Positions 44,312 to 54,100 of a stretch of 64,000 nt of DNA are shown here, one piece after another. This DNA comes from Chitinophaga cymbidii (GTDB taxonomy: Bacteria > Bacteroidota > Bacteroidia > Chitinophagales > Chitinophagaceae), in contig NZ_BKAU01000001.1 of the NCBI RefSeq assembly GCF_007992715.1, forward strand, positions 868,001 through 932,000, read 5' to 3'. Every line of letters begins with the position of its first letter. Position 1 is the stretch's first letter. A program made the translations under genes and the position numbers. The notes under the pieces were generated by a model. It had not been told where the DNA came from. It did not search any database and worked only from the letters and a program-made list of their open reading frames with translations.

Positions 44312-44378
44312 GGGCGGAGGAAATGCTGCCGCCTGGCCTTGGAATCAATTGTCCACCGAAAAAACAAATGATTTATAT

Positions 44379-44807
44379 ATGATGTTAAGAACAGGCTGTT
44401 TATTCTTTTTCCTGCTCGCCGCGGTATCCCTGCGGGCGCAGGACAGCACCGGCGACAACTACGGCCCCGTAAAAGTGACGAAAGACAGCCGCATAGACAT
44501 CCTCATTAAAAAACAAATCTACATCAACACACTGGCCATCCGCAACCAGCCGGGCTTCCGCGTGCAAGTGCTCACCACCAACCGCCGCAACGACGCCAAC
44601 GACGCCAAGGCCAGGGCCATGCAGCTGCATCCGGAGCACCGCAGCTATATCGACTTCCAGGCGCCCTACTTCAAGGTGCGCATCGGGGATTTCAAAACCC
44701 GCGAGGAAGCGAACGAACTGCGTAACAAACTGCTCGAACAATTCTCCGGCGGCGTTTTCGTAGTACCGGCCATTATCAATGTAACACCGGGCCATGAATT
44801 TGATTGA
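44379..44807 (+). CDS. Secreted SPOR-domain protein
   Basis: 142 aa from the ATG at 44379; a TTG start 10 codons upstream is less likely since the signal peptide (LRTGCLFFFLLAAVSLRAQ) begins here. ATG 44382 is equally possible. The C-terminal part (about 62-136: GFRVQVLTTNRRND, FKVRIGDFKTREEANELRNKL) is a SPOR domain, which binds denuded peptidoglycan glycan strands in the periplasm at division sites or during wall turnover. Alone after a short leader it is typical of small Bacteroidota SPOR proteins. Confidence 0.85.
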   Translation: MMLRTGCLFFFLLAAVSLRAQDSTGDNYGPVKVTKDSRIDILIKKQIYINTLAIRNQPGFRVQVLTTNRRNDANDAKARAMQLHPEHRSYIDFQAPYFKVRIGDFKTREEANELRNKLLEQFSGGVFVVPAIINVTPGHEFD

Positions 44808-44822
44808 AAAGGCCAATAAAAA

Positions 44823-44914
44823 TCAAAATGAACAGATGAACCGCCCGTATAAGTCCGGCACCGGGGTGACCGCGCAAGGCGCTACATCTGACCATTTAAA
44901 ATCAATTTGAACAG
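44823..44914 (+). repeat. Duplicated translation-initiation segment with a 24-codon small ORF
   Basis: AATCAAAATGAACAGATGAA (44821-44840) recurs as AATCAATTTGAACAGATGAA (44901-44920), 18 of 20 bases equal. The second copy is the start region of the M20 gene. The first copy opens a small ORF (ATG 44836, TGA 44908-44910) that ends 4 bases before the M20 ATG. It may be a leader peptide or the remains of a duplication. Confidence 0.45.
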
Positions 44915-46090
44915 ATGAAACAAAGGATCAAATCCCTGGCCAGCGAATACGCATCCGACCTCATAGCTTGCAGACATCATCTTCATTCCCACCCGGAGCT
45001 TTCCTTCCAGGAATATGAAACGTCAAAGTTCATCCAGTCGAAACTGGATGAATACGGCATTCCTTACACCGCAGGCGTCGCCGGCACCGGCATCGTCGCC
45101 CTCATCAAAGGAAAGAACCCGGAAAAGAAAGTGATCGCCCTCCGGGCGGACATTGATGCGCTGCCCATCGAAGAAGCCAACGACGTGCCTTACAAATCCC
45201 AAAACCCCGGCGTGATGCACGCCTGCGGCCACGACGTGCACACCACCGTTATACTGGGCGCCGCACGCATCCTGCAACAGGTGCGGGAAGAATTTGAAGG
45301 CACCATCAAAATACTCTTCCAGCCGGGAGAAGAAAAACACCCCGGCGGCGCCAGCCTCATGATCAAAGACGGCGCACTGGAAAACCCCAAACCGCAGGCC
45401 ATCCTGGGCCTGCACGTGCTGCCCGCCATGGAAACGGGACAACTCGGCTTCCGGGCAGGACAATACATGGCCAGCGCGGACGAGATCTACATGACCATCA
45501 AAAGTAAAGGCGGCCACGCCGCCGCGCCGCATCTCACGGCAGACACCATCCTCATCGCGTCTAACCTCGTGGTGAGCCTGCAACAGATCATCAGCCGGAA
45601 CAACAACCCGTTCTCCCCGTCCGTATTATCCATCTGCGCCTTCAACGGCGGATTCACCACCAACGTGATCCCCAGCGAAGTAAAACTGATGGGCACCTTC
45701 CGCGCGATGGACGAAACATGGCGCTTCAAAGCGCATGAACTGATCCGCAAACAGGCCACCGAACTGGTGCATGCCATGGGCGCGGAAATCGACATCGACA
45801 TACTGGTAGGTTATCCTACGCTCTACAATAATGAAACCGTAACCGCCACCGCGCGCACACTCGCGGAAGAATACCTGGGCAAAGAACATGTGGAAGACAC
45901 CGAGCTGCGCATGGGCGCGGAAGATTTCGCGTACTACTCGCAGGTGATCCCCGCCTGCTTCTTCCGGCTGGGCACGGGGAATAAAGCACGGGGCATTTCG
46001 GCGGGAGTGCATACGCCGGTATTTGATATTGATGAGAGAGCGCTGGAGATCGGGGCGGGAACGATGGCTTACCTGGCTACGCAGTTTTGA
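44915..46090 (+). CDS. M20-family amidohydrolase (N-acyl-amino-acid/hippurate hydrolase type)
   Basis: 391 aa, cytosolic. Metal ligands of the M20D group: C104 and H106 in HACGHDVHT, E139-E140 in FQPGEEKHPGG, H164 in GLHVLP and a late His in AGVHTPVF. The lid domain has GGHAAAPHLTADTI. These enzymes remove acyl groups from N-acyl amino acids or related amides. It follows the SPOR gene after a 107-base gap with a repeated initiation segment and runs convergently into the S24 repressor gene 8 bases away. Confidence 0.93.
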   Translation: MKQRIKSLASEYASDLIACRHHLHSHPELSFQEYETSKFIQSKLDEYGIPYTAGVAGTGIVALIKGKNPEKKVIALRADIDALPIEEANDVPYKSQNPGVMHACGHDVHTTVILGAARILQQVREEFEGTIKILFQPGEEKHPGGASLMIKDGALENPKPQAILGLHVLPAMETGQLGFRAGQYMASADEIYMTIKSKGGHAAAPHLTADTILIASNLVVSLQQIISRNNNPFSPSVLSICAFNGGFTTNVIPSEVKLMGTFRAMDETWRFKAHELIRKQATELVHAMGAEIDIDILVGYPTLYNNETVTATARTLAEEYLGKEHVEDTELRMGAEDFAYYSQVIPACFFRLGTGNKARGISAGVHTPVFDIDERALEIGAGTMAYLATQF

Positions 46091-46098
46091 GGAAAGCG

Positions 46099-46788
46099 CT
46101 AATAGGTTTTCACGACACCCTTCACCTTATATATTTTATGTATCGCTGATCGTGGAAGTTCAGTTGGAGGTACTGTCTGGTCATGTGATACCAGTAAAAT
46201 GTGATCATCTTTTGTTTCATGGGGATAAACATACTTGATTACCTCAGTTCCTTTGTGCGTAAGTATCAGGTAAGCTTCCCCCATAATGATCTCATCTACA
46301 CTTGTAGCTTTGCATACAATGTAGTCGCCATTCCGGACTTTAGGGCTCATGCTATCTCCTGATGCAAGGATGGCAAAATCACAATCTTTGAATTGAGGCA
46401 TTCCTATGTAGCTGGTAGGTATATTTCCATCAATTCCGAATTTTACGGGCACATCAAATACTGGTATTCCGGGACTATTGGAAGCGGTGGTTTTATTATC
46501 TTTTGAATAAGAGGCACCAGGGTCTTTTGTATCGTTCTTCGCATTTTTAATAAACATCTCTCCTTTACCTTCCAGAATCCATTCTTTATTGATCGAATAT
46601 TCGACTACCAGTTTATTAAGAAAAAAATCATTGATCGGCTTGGAGCCGCCCAGTATGTCTGATAAATAAGCAGGCGTTTTATATCCCAATTCATTGGAAA
46701 TAATCTGATTAGTAAGCCCATCCCTGCTTTTCTTTAGCTTGAATATTGCTTCTTTCAATCTGTTCAGTGCGCTCATCTTACCTGACAT
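46099..46788 (-). CDS. S24-family (LexA/CI-like) transcriptional repressor
   Basis: 229 aa. N-terminal helix-turn-helix about 6-70 (SRDGLTNQIISNELGYKTPA), a linker, and a C-terminal S24 serine-peptidase-like domain about 108-229 with Ser146 in SGDSMSP and Lys185 in EVIKYVYP, the usual catalytic dyad. No clear Ala-Gly or Cys-Gly cleavage site is visible before the domain, so self-cleavage on DNA damage is uncertain. Such proteins are common in phages and defence islands and here sit in AT-rich DNA beside a toxin-antitoxin pair. Confidence 0.87.
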   Translation of the reverse strand: MSGKMSALNRLKEAIFKLKKSRDGLTNQIISNELGYKTPAYLSDILGGSKPINDFFLNKLVVEYSINKEWILEGKGEMFIKNAKNDTKDPGASYSKDNKTTASNSPGIPVFDVPVKFGIDGNIPTSYIGMPQFKDCDFAILASGDSMSPKVRNGDYIVCKATSVDEIIMGEAYLILTHKGTEVIKYVYPHETKDDHILLVSHDQTVPPTELPRSAIHKIYKVKGVVKTY

Positions 46789-47013
46789 GGTCTAATTTTT
46801 CGACTATTTTATTTTAAATTATCTTCCATTCGACTTAATATTGTATTCGGCAAGCATCCGTCTACAAATCAGTCAGAATGAGTGAATATAAATCAAAACA
46901 AGAATAAAACAATCAACCCATACCATTAACGGGCGGTTTGTTGAGTGACGGAAAAATGGGTATTTTGATAAAAAAAATGTCAATTTTGCAATTGTACACA
47001 TCAATTTGACAAA

Positions 47014-47256
47014 ATGAATATCAGGCATCAACAGTTACTGGAAAGAATTACAATCATTCCCGGGTTAATGAGTGGCAGACCTACCATCCGGGGTATGCGT
47101 TTTCCGGTGGGTGATATTTTGGAAATGCTGGCTGATGGCATGACAGAAGATGAAATCATTGAACAACACCCGATTTTGGAAAAAGAGGATATATTTGCTG
47201 CATTACTTTTTGCGTCTGTAAAAATGAAAAATACAATCGTAATTCATGCAGCCTGA
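47014..47256 (+). CDS. DUF433 antitoxin
   Basis: 80 aa. The pattern ITIIPGLMSGRPTIRGMRF followed by VGDILEMLADGMTEDEII and a final ILEKEDIFAALLFAS is the standard DUF433 domain, a small DNA-binding-like fold used as the antitoxin of PIN-like toxins. It overlaps the toxin gene by 11 bases, as usual for such pairs. An imperfect inverted repeat (TGTCAA 46979 / TTGACA 47006) just upstream could be its autoregulatory site. Confidence 0.88.
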   Translation: MNIRHQQLLERITIIPGLMSGRPTIRGMRFPVGDILEMLADGMTEDEIIEQHPILEKEDIFAALLFASVKMKNTIVIHAA

Positions 47257-47608
47257 ATGGGAGATCTGGATTGATGTCAATATTTCGCCAGCCATTGCCA
47301 AATGGATCAGGGATGAAACAGGGATTCAGACGAAGTCAGCATATACACTTGAACTGTACACCTTACCTGATATCGAAATTTATCGGAAAGCGAAGGAATA
47401 TGGCAATGTAATACTGATATCGAAAGACGCGGATTTCCCGGAGTTGATCAGCAAACAGGGGGCCCCGCCCAAACTGATCAATATCAAAATAGGTAATTGT
47501 AATAACCAGACCTTGTGGGAGCTCTTAAAACCGCATATCAACAAGGCTATAAATTTGCTTATTACTGACAATATTGATATCGTTGAAATAGATTCAGTCA
47601 CCCGATAA
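47246..47608 (+). CDS. DUF5615 PIN-like toxin
   Basis: 120 aa. The N-terminal Asp in IWIDVNISPAIAKWI and the later ILISKDADFPELI carry the acidic residues of the PIN-like DUF5615 domain. PIN proteins are metal-dependent RNases; in this pair the partner is the DUF433 protein encoded immediately upstream with overlap. The gene ends at a hairpin shared with the convergent lipoprotein gene. Toxicity is inferred from family and arrangement. Confidence 0.88.
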   Translation: MQPEWEIWIDVNISPAIAKWIRDETGIQTKSAYTLELYTLPDIEIYRKAKEYGNVILISKDADFPELISKQGAPPKLINIKIGNCNNQTLWELLKPHINKAINLLITDNIDIVEIDSVTR

Positions 47609-47611
47609 AAC

Positions 47612-47645
47612 AAAAGGCCGGCCCCAAAGCCAGCCTTTTTTGTTT
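47612..47645. terminator. Terminator after the toxin gene
   Basis: Stem AAAAGGCCGGC / GCCAGCCTTTTT with one mismatch, CCCAAA loop and a T run; A-rich on the other side, so it can also end the convergent lipoprotein transcript. Confidence 0.85.
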
Positions 47646-47663
47646 TTCACAGTCATAGCCCCG

Positions 47664-48833
47664 TTAATAATAATCCGTATCATACGGCATCAACGCATTC
47701 GTAATTTCATACAGGTAACTATCCCCGATCTGATGCACCCGCTGCACCTTGTACAGCGGCGTCAGCGGCCCCCAGAAAGAAAGCTGCTGTATATACCAGT
47801 CATCTCCCTGCTTTTCCAGCTGCACATGGTTCTTTTTATCCGGCGTGGTCCAGGAATCATTCGGAAAAACGAGCTTCTGGTTCAGCGCGGTGGCATGCTG
47901 ACCGGGAGTTAGCTGCTCCGGACTGAATGAAGCGCCCGGCAACAGGGAGGCCAGCGGAAAATTGACGTATTGGTAAGTTGCAAGGCGTACCCGCTTGTCC
48001 AGCAGATCATACGCAGTTAAAAGTCCTTCCGCCCGCCAGCCGTCGTTCACCGGCAGGAAAACAGCGCAGGGCTTTGTACCGTCCAGGTATTGCAGGAGGG
48101 TGTCGTAGATCGGTTCAGCTTTTACACCACCGTAATTGAACACCGCATGCATGTAGGAATAGGCAGGGTCCTGTTCCAGCCACTCCAGTATATTAGCTAC
48201 ATCGTATTGCACCTGCCTGACCGGAAAGCTGTCCGCGCTGCTATACATGGGCCCTTTGTAGGTACGCCATTGCACGCGATTGGATACCGCTCCTTCCGGC
48301 ACGATCAGCTTCAGGGTATCGCTGCCGTTATAAGAAACAAGTTTCGCCGGTTTGTGGTCCAGCATCACCAGGTTATCCGTCAACACATCTGAAAAATTTT
48401 TCACGATCATCGCCACGGTGTCTCCGGGATAAGCGTATAAAGGCCAGTAACGAAGGACGGAAGGAGTAGGCGCCACGGATAGTTCCGGGCCATAAATGCT
48501 TATATAATCTTTTCCGAGGCTGATGGAAATCATCAGCCGGCCGCTATGTGTGTTAATAGGAATAACGGCGCGCAGGCTGTCTTTATGAACGTGCACGACT
48601 TCTGCGGAGCGGCCGCTGATCGCTACTTCTGTTTGCATGGATGCCTGCTGCAGACCGGAACCATATATGCTGATCGTGTCGCCGGCCTGTACAAAGTTCC
48701 GGCTGATGCCGGTGATCACTGGCGGGGTGATAATGTTGCCTGGTGCCGGTTCGCGCTCGCGCTTGCAGGACGAGGCCAGCGCCAGCAATACGCAGCAAAT
48801 GAACGGTATGTTATAAGTTTTATTCGCTTTCAT
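47664..48833 (-). CDS. TIG/IPT plus fasciclin-like lipoprotein
   Basis: 389 aa. Lipobox ALASSC near residue 23. An IPT/TIG immunoglobulin-like domain about 38-120 (PPVITGISRNFVQAGDTISIYGSG), a second beta region to about 215, and a fasciclin-like domain about 220-389 (ILEWLEQDPAYSYMHAVF, CAVFLPVNDGW, VRLATYQYVNFPL). Fasciclin domains mediate adhesion or glycan binding on the surface. It is the last gene of a minus-strand set headed by FecR and a TonB receptor, with 3 bases to the next gene upstream. Confidence 0.8.
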   Translation of the reverse strand: MKANKTYNIPFICCVLLALASSCKREREPAPGNIITPPVITGISRNFVQAGDTISIYGSGLQQASMQTEVAISGRSAEVVHVHKDSLRAVIPINTHSGRLMISISLGKDYISIYGPELSVAPTPSVLRYWPLYAYPGDTVAMIVKNFSDVLTDNLVMLDHKPAKLVSYNGSDTLKLIVPEGAVSNRVQWRTYKGPMYSSADSFPVRQVQYDVANILEWLEQDPAYSYMHAVFNYGGVKAEPIYDTLLQYLDGTKPCAVFLPVNDGWRAEGLLTAYDLLDKRVRLATYQYVNFPLASLLPGASFSPEQLTPGQHATALNQKLVFPNDSWTTPDKKNHVQLEKQGDDWYIQQLSFWGPLTPLYKVQRVHQIGDSYLYEITNALMPYDTDYY

Positions 48834-48836
48834 ATT

Positions 48837-49547
48837 TTACTGATTGATGATGGCGGACAGGTTGATGGTTTTATTCGGATTGCCGTCTGCCGGCTGCATA
48901 TAGCCGCGCAGAACAAAAGTGTATGTCCGGCCGCCAAGCATGGAAAATGATTTGCGGACGAGCGTTTTTTCTTCGCCGTTGTCATTATAACGGATGCGGA
49001 AGCCCGGCTTCGGGTTGGGCGCGATCTTCACAAACGGCGTGATCTGCCTGTAGGTTACGGAATCGATCTCCGGCACGCCGGTGGTATCTATCACCATACT
49101 CACCTTCGGCGCATCCGGCGCCAGGTGCACCAGCCGGATGTAAGCTATGGACGAATCGCGCGCCACCTCATCATCAGATACGATGGTTTCAAAATATCCG
49201 AGGCTGTCCGCGAGATAGATCGTCTGATGCCTGCCCGGCTGCAAATCGATCTCCGCATCCGTAATCTTGTCGCGCACATCGGCGGTATCGGAGAAGGATA
49301 TACGATAAGTACCGGGGCGGAACAGCTGGTAGGATGCGTAGTTGAGCGCGCCGATCAGTTCGGTGGCGGCGCTGTTGTACGTAAGGCTCAGCATGCTGTC
49401 GTTATTGAGGGAAACATAGTTCCAGCGGTTGTAAAAGTCAGCGCTGCCATTGTAGAACATGGCATGCGCAATGGGCTGTGTTGCCGGCAGTTCCGCCTCC
49501 CGCGTGCAGGCCGTGATCAGCAACATGCCGGTTATCCATCTTTTCAT
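48837..49547 (-). CDS. DUF4397-domain lipoprotein
   Basis: 236 aa. A short lipoprotein signal with ITAC at about residues 11-14. Two repeats of beta-sandwich character; the second contains YIRLVHLAPDAPKVSMVID, the signature of DUF4397. The domain is extracellular, function unknown. Position between the NHL lipoprotein and the TIG-fasciclin lipoprotein suggests that the three are surface partners of the TonB receptor. Confidence 0.85.
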   Translation of the reverse strand: MKRWITGMLLITACTREAELPATQPIAHAMFYNGSADFYNRWNYVSLNNDSMLSLTYNSAATELIGALNYASYQLFRPGTYRISFSDTADVRDKITDAEIDLQPGRHQTIYLADSLGYFETIVSDDEVARDSSIAYIRLVHLAPDAPKVSMVIDTTGVPEIDSVTYRQITPFVKIAPNPKPGFRIRYNDNGEEKTLVRKSFSMLGGRTYTFVLRGYMQPADGNPNKTINLSAIINQ

Positions 49548-49564
49548 ATCGATTTGATTAAAGG

Positions 49565-51193
49565 TTACCGTTCTATTGTAATTTTTTTGATCTGGACGCC
49601 ATACTGGCCGTCTACCACGTACAGGCTCCCAAACTGGTCGAAAACGATCCGCCGTGCATATACAAACGCGGCGTTGTTGCCGGGCTGCGGCTGTAAAACG
49701 GACGCTTCGTCCCGCGGGCCGCCGCCGGCGAGATAAGTCACCGTTTCCTGCTGAAGGTCCATTTTATAGATCATGCCCTGCTCTCCCAGGGGAAAGAAGT
49801 TGGTGATCAGCAGATTGCCGTCGTAGTCCACATCAAAGGAAGACACGCCGGACAGCTCCACTTCCTTGAAAGTGCCGCTGTACACAAAACTCCGGGAACC
49901 GGCAGGCTGACCGATGATGGTGGATACTTCTTTTGTATCGGGATTGATCTCGCGGATGTTCTCCTGGTATTCCCAGCCCGGCTCTTCCAGCACGTACAGT
50001 TTGCCGTTACCCGCCATTACGATCTTCATAGCGCCGTAGAAACGCGCTTCATCGCCAAAGCCGTCCGTGTGTTCTTCTACCGGGAGGAAGAACGTTTCAT
50101 TGGTCATATTACCCGTACGGTAGTCGATCGTTTCGTAGGCGAAGGAATCCACTTTGCCAAACAAGGTGCTGACCATGCCGTCCGTAGACACTTTGCGGAT
50201 GAGGGCCCGCTTGTCTATGAAATAGAGGTTTCCGGCGGGATCAAAGGTCATGCTGGACGGTTCACTGAGCAGCGCATTTTCCCTGCCATCGCGTATGCCT
50301 TCGTAGTTGTTGCCGGTCCTCGTTTTCCCGCCGGCTAGGTGCTCGATGTTGCCGGTGGCGGGGTCCAGCCGGATGATCTCGGGCCTGTCCTGCCGGTGGC
50401 GCTGACCGTCGTAGCTGTCATACCATACGCCTGTCATCACCCCGAGATAAAGCTTGCCATCCGGACCGCGTTTCATGGAAAGCACGCGGCCCAGGTCGCG
50501 TTGCCGGCCCACTGTAGCGTCGATGTCGTCCCCTCCGCCCGCAAGTGTTGTTATAACGCTGTCTTTCAGCTGGCGCACCACGTAATAAGGTTCGTTCGTA
50601 GAAGAATTTGTATACCATTCCAGCATATAGAAGACCTTGTTGGCCGCATCGTACGAAATGTCTTCCAGCTGCCCGACGCCGGCGGTGGCTAAGGGGCCGT
50701 CCACCGGCTGCTCACTGTCTTTTACGATGATGTAAGGTTCCACGATCACCTTTCCGGGATAGAGAATATCCGGCTTGGAGATAAACAGCTCCATGGGCGT
50801 CCGTTTCACCCCATTCGCCGTAAAGTACACGTTGGTAGGGCCGAGTGTAGCGCCTTCGGGCACCAGGAACGTAAATACCTCCATGGGCAGCAGCACGGAA
50901 TCGCCCGCGTTGTAATTGGGCACTTTCACCATCCTGCTTTCGCGGTTAAGCGGCTCCACGGCTACGTTACCCACATAAAATTGCAGCGCCGCATCCGGCA
51001 CACCGATCTTGGCAAACACTTCGATCTCTTCCGCGATCTTCGCCACCGGGCCGCCGCCAGCCTTCCTTCCTACGAACACCACGCCGGAATCCGTTTCCCT
51101 GATCCCGAGTTCTTCATCGAACTTCTTACAGGAAAAAAGCGAAAGGCCGAGTAATAGTATAAATATGTGTTTCATACGCAACGTTTTTTTCAT
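49565..51193 (-). CDS. TIG/IPT plus NHL-repeat beta-propeller lipoprotein
   Basis: 542 aa. The start overlaps the receptor stop as TGATG, which favours 51193; an ATG at 51175 also fits and gives the same lipobox LSLFSC. After an IPT/TIG-like segment (about 40-130), about 135-540 carries NHL-type propeller repeats such as DPAGNLYFIDKRALIRKVS, DYDGNLLITNFFPLGEQG and DQFGSLYVVDGQYGVQI. NHL propellers bind proteins or ligands; in Bacteroidota they often accompany TonB receptors and may be surface ligand-binding proteins (inference). Confidence 0.85.
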   Translation of the reverse strand: MKKTLRMKHIFILLLGLSLFSCKKFDEELGIRETDSGVVFVGRKAGGGPVAKIAEEIEVFAKIGVPDAALQFYVGNVAVEPLNRESRMVKVPNYNAGDSVLLPMEVFTFLVPEGATLGPTNVYFTANGVKRTPMELFISKPDILYPGKVIVEPYIIVKDSEQPVDGPLATAGVGQLEDISYDAANKVFYMLEWYTNSSTNEPYYVVRQLKDSVITTLAGGGDDIDATVGRQRDLGRVLSMKRGPDGKLYLGVMTGVWYDSYDGQRHRQDRPEIIRLDPATGNIEHLAGGKTRTGNNYEGIRDGRENALLSEPSSMTFDPAGNLYFIDKRALIRKVSTDGMVSTLFGKVDSFAYETIDYRTGNMTNETFFLPVEEHTDGFGDEARFYGAMKIVMAGNGKLYVLEEPGWEYQENIREINPDTKEVSTIIGQPAGSRSFVYSGTFKEVELSGVSSFDVDYDGNLLITNFFPLGEQGMIYKMDLQQETVTYLAGGGPRDEASVLQPQPGNNAAFVYARRIVFDQFGSLYVVDGQYGVQIKKITIER

Positions 51194-54100
51194 CAGAAAA
51201 TAAAATTCAGCGCGAGGGAGTAATACGGGCGCTGATAGTAGCGCCGGCTGATCACATCGCCGGAATTGACGGTCTGGCCGTCTTTTACACTTGTTTGTTC
51301 GGGTGTGTATTTATAATCGCGGTTATAGTCTTCGTACAGCGTCATGGGCGCATTCAACAGGTTTTGCGCGCCGGCCTTGATGCTGAGGTATTTGTTCACG
51401 CGCTGGCTCCAGGTAAGGTCCAGCATATCGCGGCCTTTCTCCATGATGTCCGGGAATCCGGAATTGATGTCACCGGGCGTGTATTCACTGGTGCCGATCG
51501 CATAGATCTGGTCACCGCTGCGGTGATAAACGATGGCTACTTTTGTTCCGGTCTGCGGGCGTTCGTAATTCAGGGAAGCGTTCAGCAGGTAGGGCACCTG
51601 GCCTTGCAGCGGCCGTTCCCGCGGCGCCTGGTGACCGTAGTAGATCAACGCCGGTGTTTTCACCTCGCTGTGCAGGATCGCGCCGTTGAGGATCAAGGAG
51701 AGGTCGCGGAAGACATTGCCGGAAAGAAAAGCCAGTCCTTTGCGTATCTCCGCTTCCAGCCCGTACACCTTAGCGGCCCCGGTATTGGCGTAGTAGAAAG
51801 TATTGAAAGCGGATTCAAAAGTGCGTTCCCTTCCCCAGATCAGCTCTATCGGACGGTCCAGCGTCTTGTAAAAAAATCCGAGGTTGAACATTTCGTTGCG
51901 GAGCATGCTGCGGGGATACCACTCGAAGCGTACATCGTAATTATGGATGTTCACGGTGGAGAGGTTGGGGTTGCCGTAATAGTGCTCATATTTGATGTAA
52001 TCGAAGTAATCCATCGGCGCCGCTTCCCGGAATTCGGGACGGTTCAGCGTTTTGCCATATCCCGCGCGGATAATGATGGTACTGTCCGGCCGGTAACTCG
52101 CATTCACGGAAGGCAGCACGGAAGTTACCGGCTTGCTGATCACCAGCGGGTAGCTGGCCTGGCCGGTTTGCAGGGAACCCAGGATGCGGAACAGGTTATG
52201 TTCTACCCGCACGCCGCCGAATACGTTCAGTTTGTTCTCCAATGCCAGCAGATCAAGGCTGATATATCCCGCCGTATTCCGGTTTTCCGCGAAATACTGA
52301 TCGTTCGGAACGGTGGCTTCGCGCCAGCGAAGGCCGGTGCCGTCCGCACGGAAAATGCCGGTATCCAGCCGCGCCGGTATCTGCCATTCCTCCGCGCCGG
52401 TGCCGCCGCCTTCTTCTTCATTCGGAATGATGATATTCGGGTCGTACGCATGTACGCCATTGGCTAAACGAAAAGTGCGGGTGGAAAGATAGCGCTGGCG
52501 TGTTTCGTGAAAAACACCGGCTTTCAGGTTAAAAAAGGAAGCAAACCGGTGCTCCGCATCGGCGTTGGCCTGCCAGGCTTTTTCTTTTACGTCGATGAAA
52601 TAGCGGGATACGGGATAAATAAGATCGCGGCTGCCGTGTATCCAGGGCGCGTCCGGGTTGTCTTCCGTCAGGGAAACTTCCGGATCTCTCTGACGGCTGT
52701 AGCCCAGCTCGCGCAGGTCGGGGTCTTTGCGGTGAATGGAGGAAAAGCCGATGTTGGTGAATATTTTCGTCCGCTCCGCCGGTCCGAAATGCAGATAGCT
52801 GCCCAGCTGGCCGGAATACAGGAAGCTGCTCAGGAAGTACAGCCCCACGCGGCGCTGGTCCAGGTGCTCGAAACCGTCCTTCACCTTGTAGTCGTTCAAC
52901 GCAATGCGCTGGCCCTGCTGGTTGATGAACTGCTTCAGCTCCAGCTTTACGTGATCGCCGAGTTGAATATTATTGTTCTGGATGAGGGAAAGACGCGCGG
53001 CATGTATGCCCTGGCGGATGACGCCTTCGTACGAGCGGTTGCTTTTGTAAAGGGATTGCTGCTCCGTTTCCCGGGCCTCATGCGTGTTGGTATAGGAAAA
53101 AGAGCTGAGGTTGTTGAGCTGGTAGGCGCCGAGTTTCCAGGAATCGTAATAGTTGATCGTAAGCCGTTTATCCAGATCGAAATACCGGGCGTTCGTGAGA
53201 TAGTTGTTGGCGAACTGCTTCGAGTATTTCGCATTCACGTCGGGGCCCATCAGGTTAAAATCCACCGGGCTCGGCATGCCTTTGGGCAGGCTGCGCACGC
53301 CGTCATCCAATCCCAGGAAATCCGTTTTGCTACCCGCATAGGAAGATATGTCCGAGAAGCTGGAACCGGGACGGTATTGCGCGGAGAGCTGCACATCTAT
53401 CTGGCGGGTGAGCATGCTTTTCTTGGTATTGATCTTTATCAGGCCGCCGGCAAACTCGCCCGGCAGATCGGGAGAGGGGGATTTGTAGATCATGATCTTG
53501 TCGATCGTATTGCTGCTGACAAGATCGAACGAGAAGGCCCGGCTGTCCAGCTCCGTGGCCGGCGCCAGGTTATCGTTCAGAAAGGTCATGTTATACCGTT
53601 TACTCAGACCGCGCACTACAATAAAGCGGTCATCGGAAACATTGACGCCGGGAATGCGCTTCACTACTTCCGCCGCGTCGCGGTCCATGCTGCGGGTAAT
53701 CTGTTCGTTGGAAATGCCGGATATCACTGTCCGCGCCGTATACAGCTCATTGATCAGCTGTTCGTCCGTAGTGTTGACCACTTTTTTCCGGGCAATGCCT
53801 TTCACTTCCACCTGTTTCAGGTTGTTGCTGGCCTGGAGCTTGAAGCTGGCGGTAATTGTTTTGTTGGCGGTGACCACCAGTCCGTTCAACCGGCCGCTTT
53901 TATAGCCGATATAAGAAAAGAGGATATTGTACTTCCCTTCCGGCACTCTTTCAAACAGGAAGTCGCCTTTCTCATTGGTGACCATGGCGATGGCGGTGCC
54001 TTCCAGGCGGACGGTAGCACCGGGCAGCGGGTCTGCGTTCTCGAAGTCCACAATGCGCCCGCTGATCTTCCCGTACTGCACCGGTTGCGGCGGCGGCACC

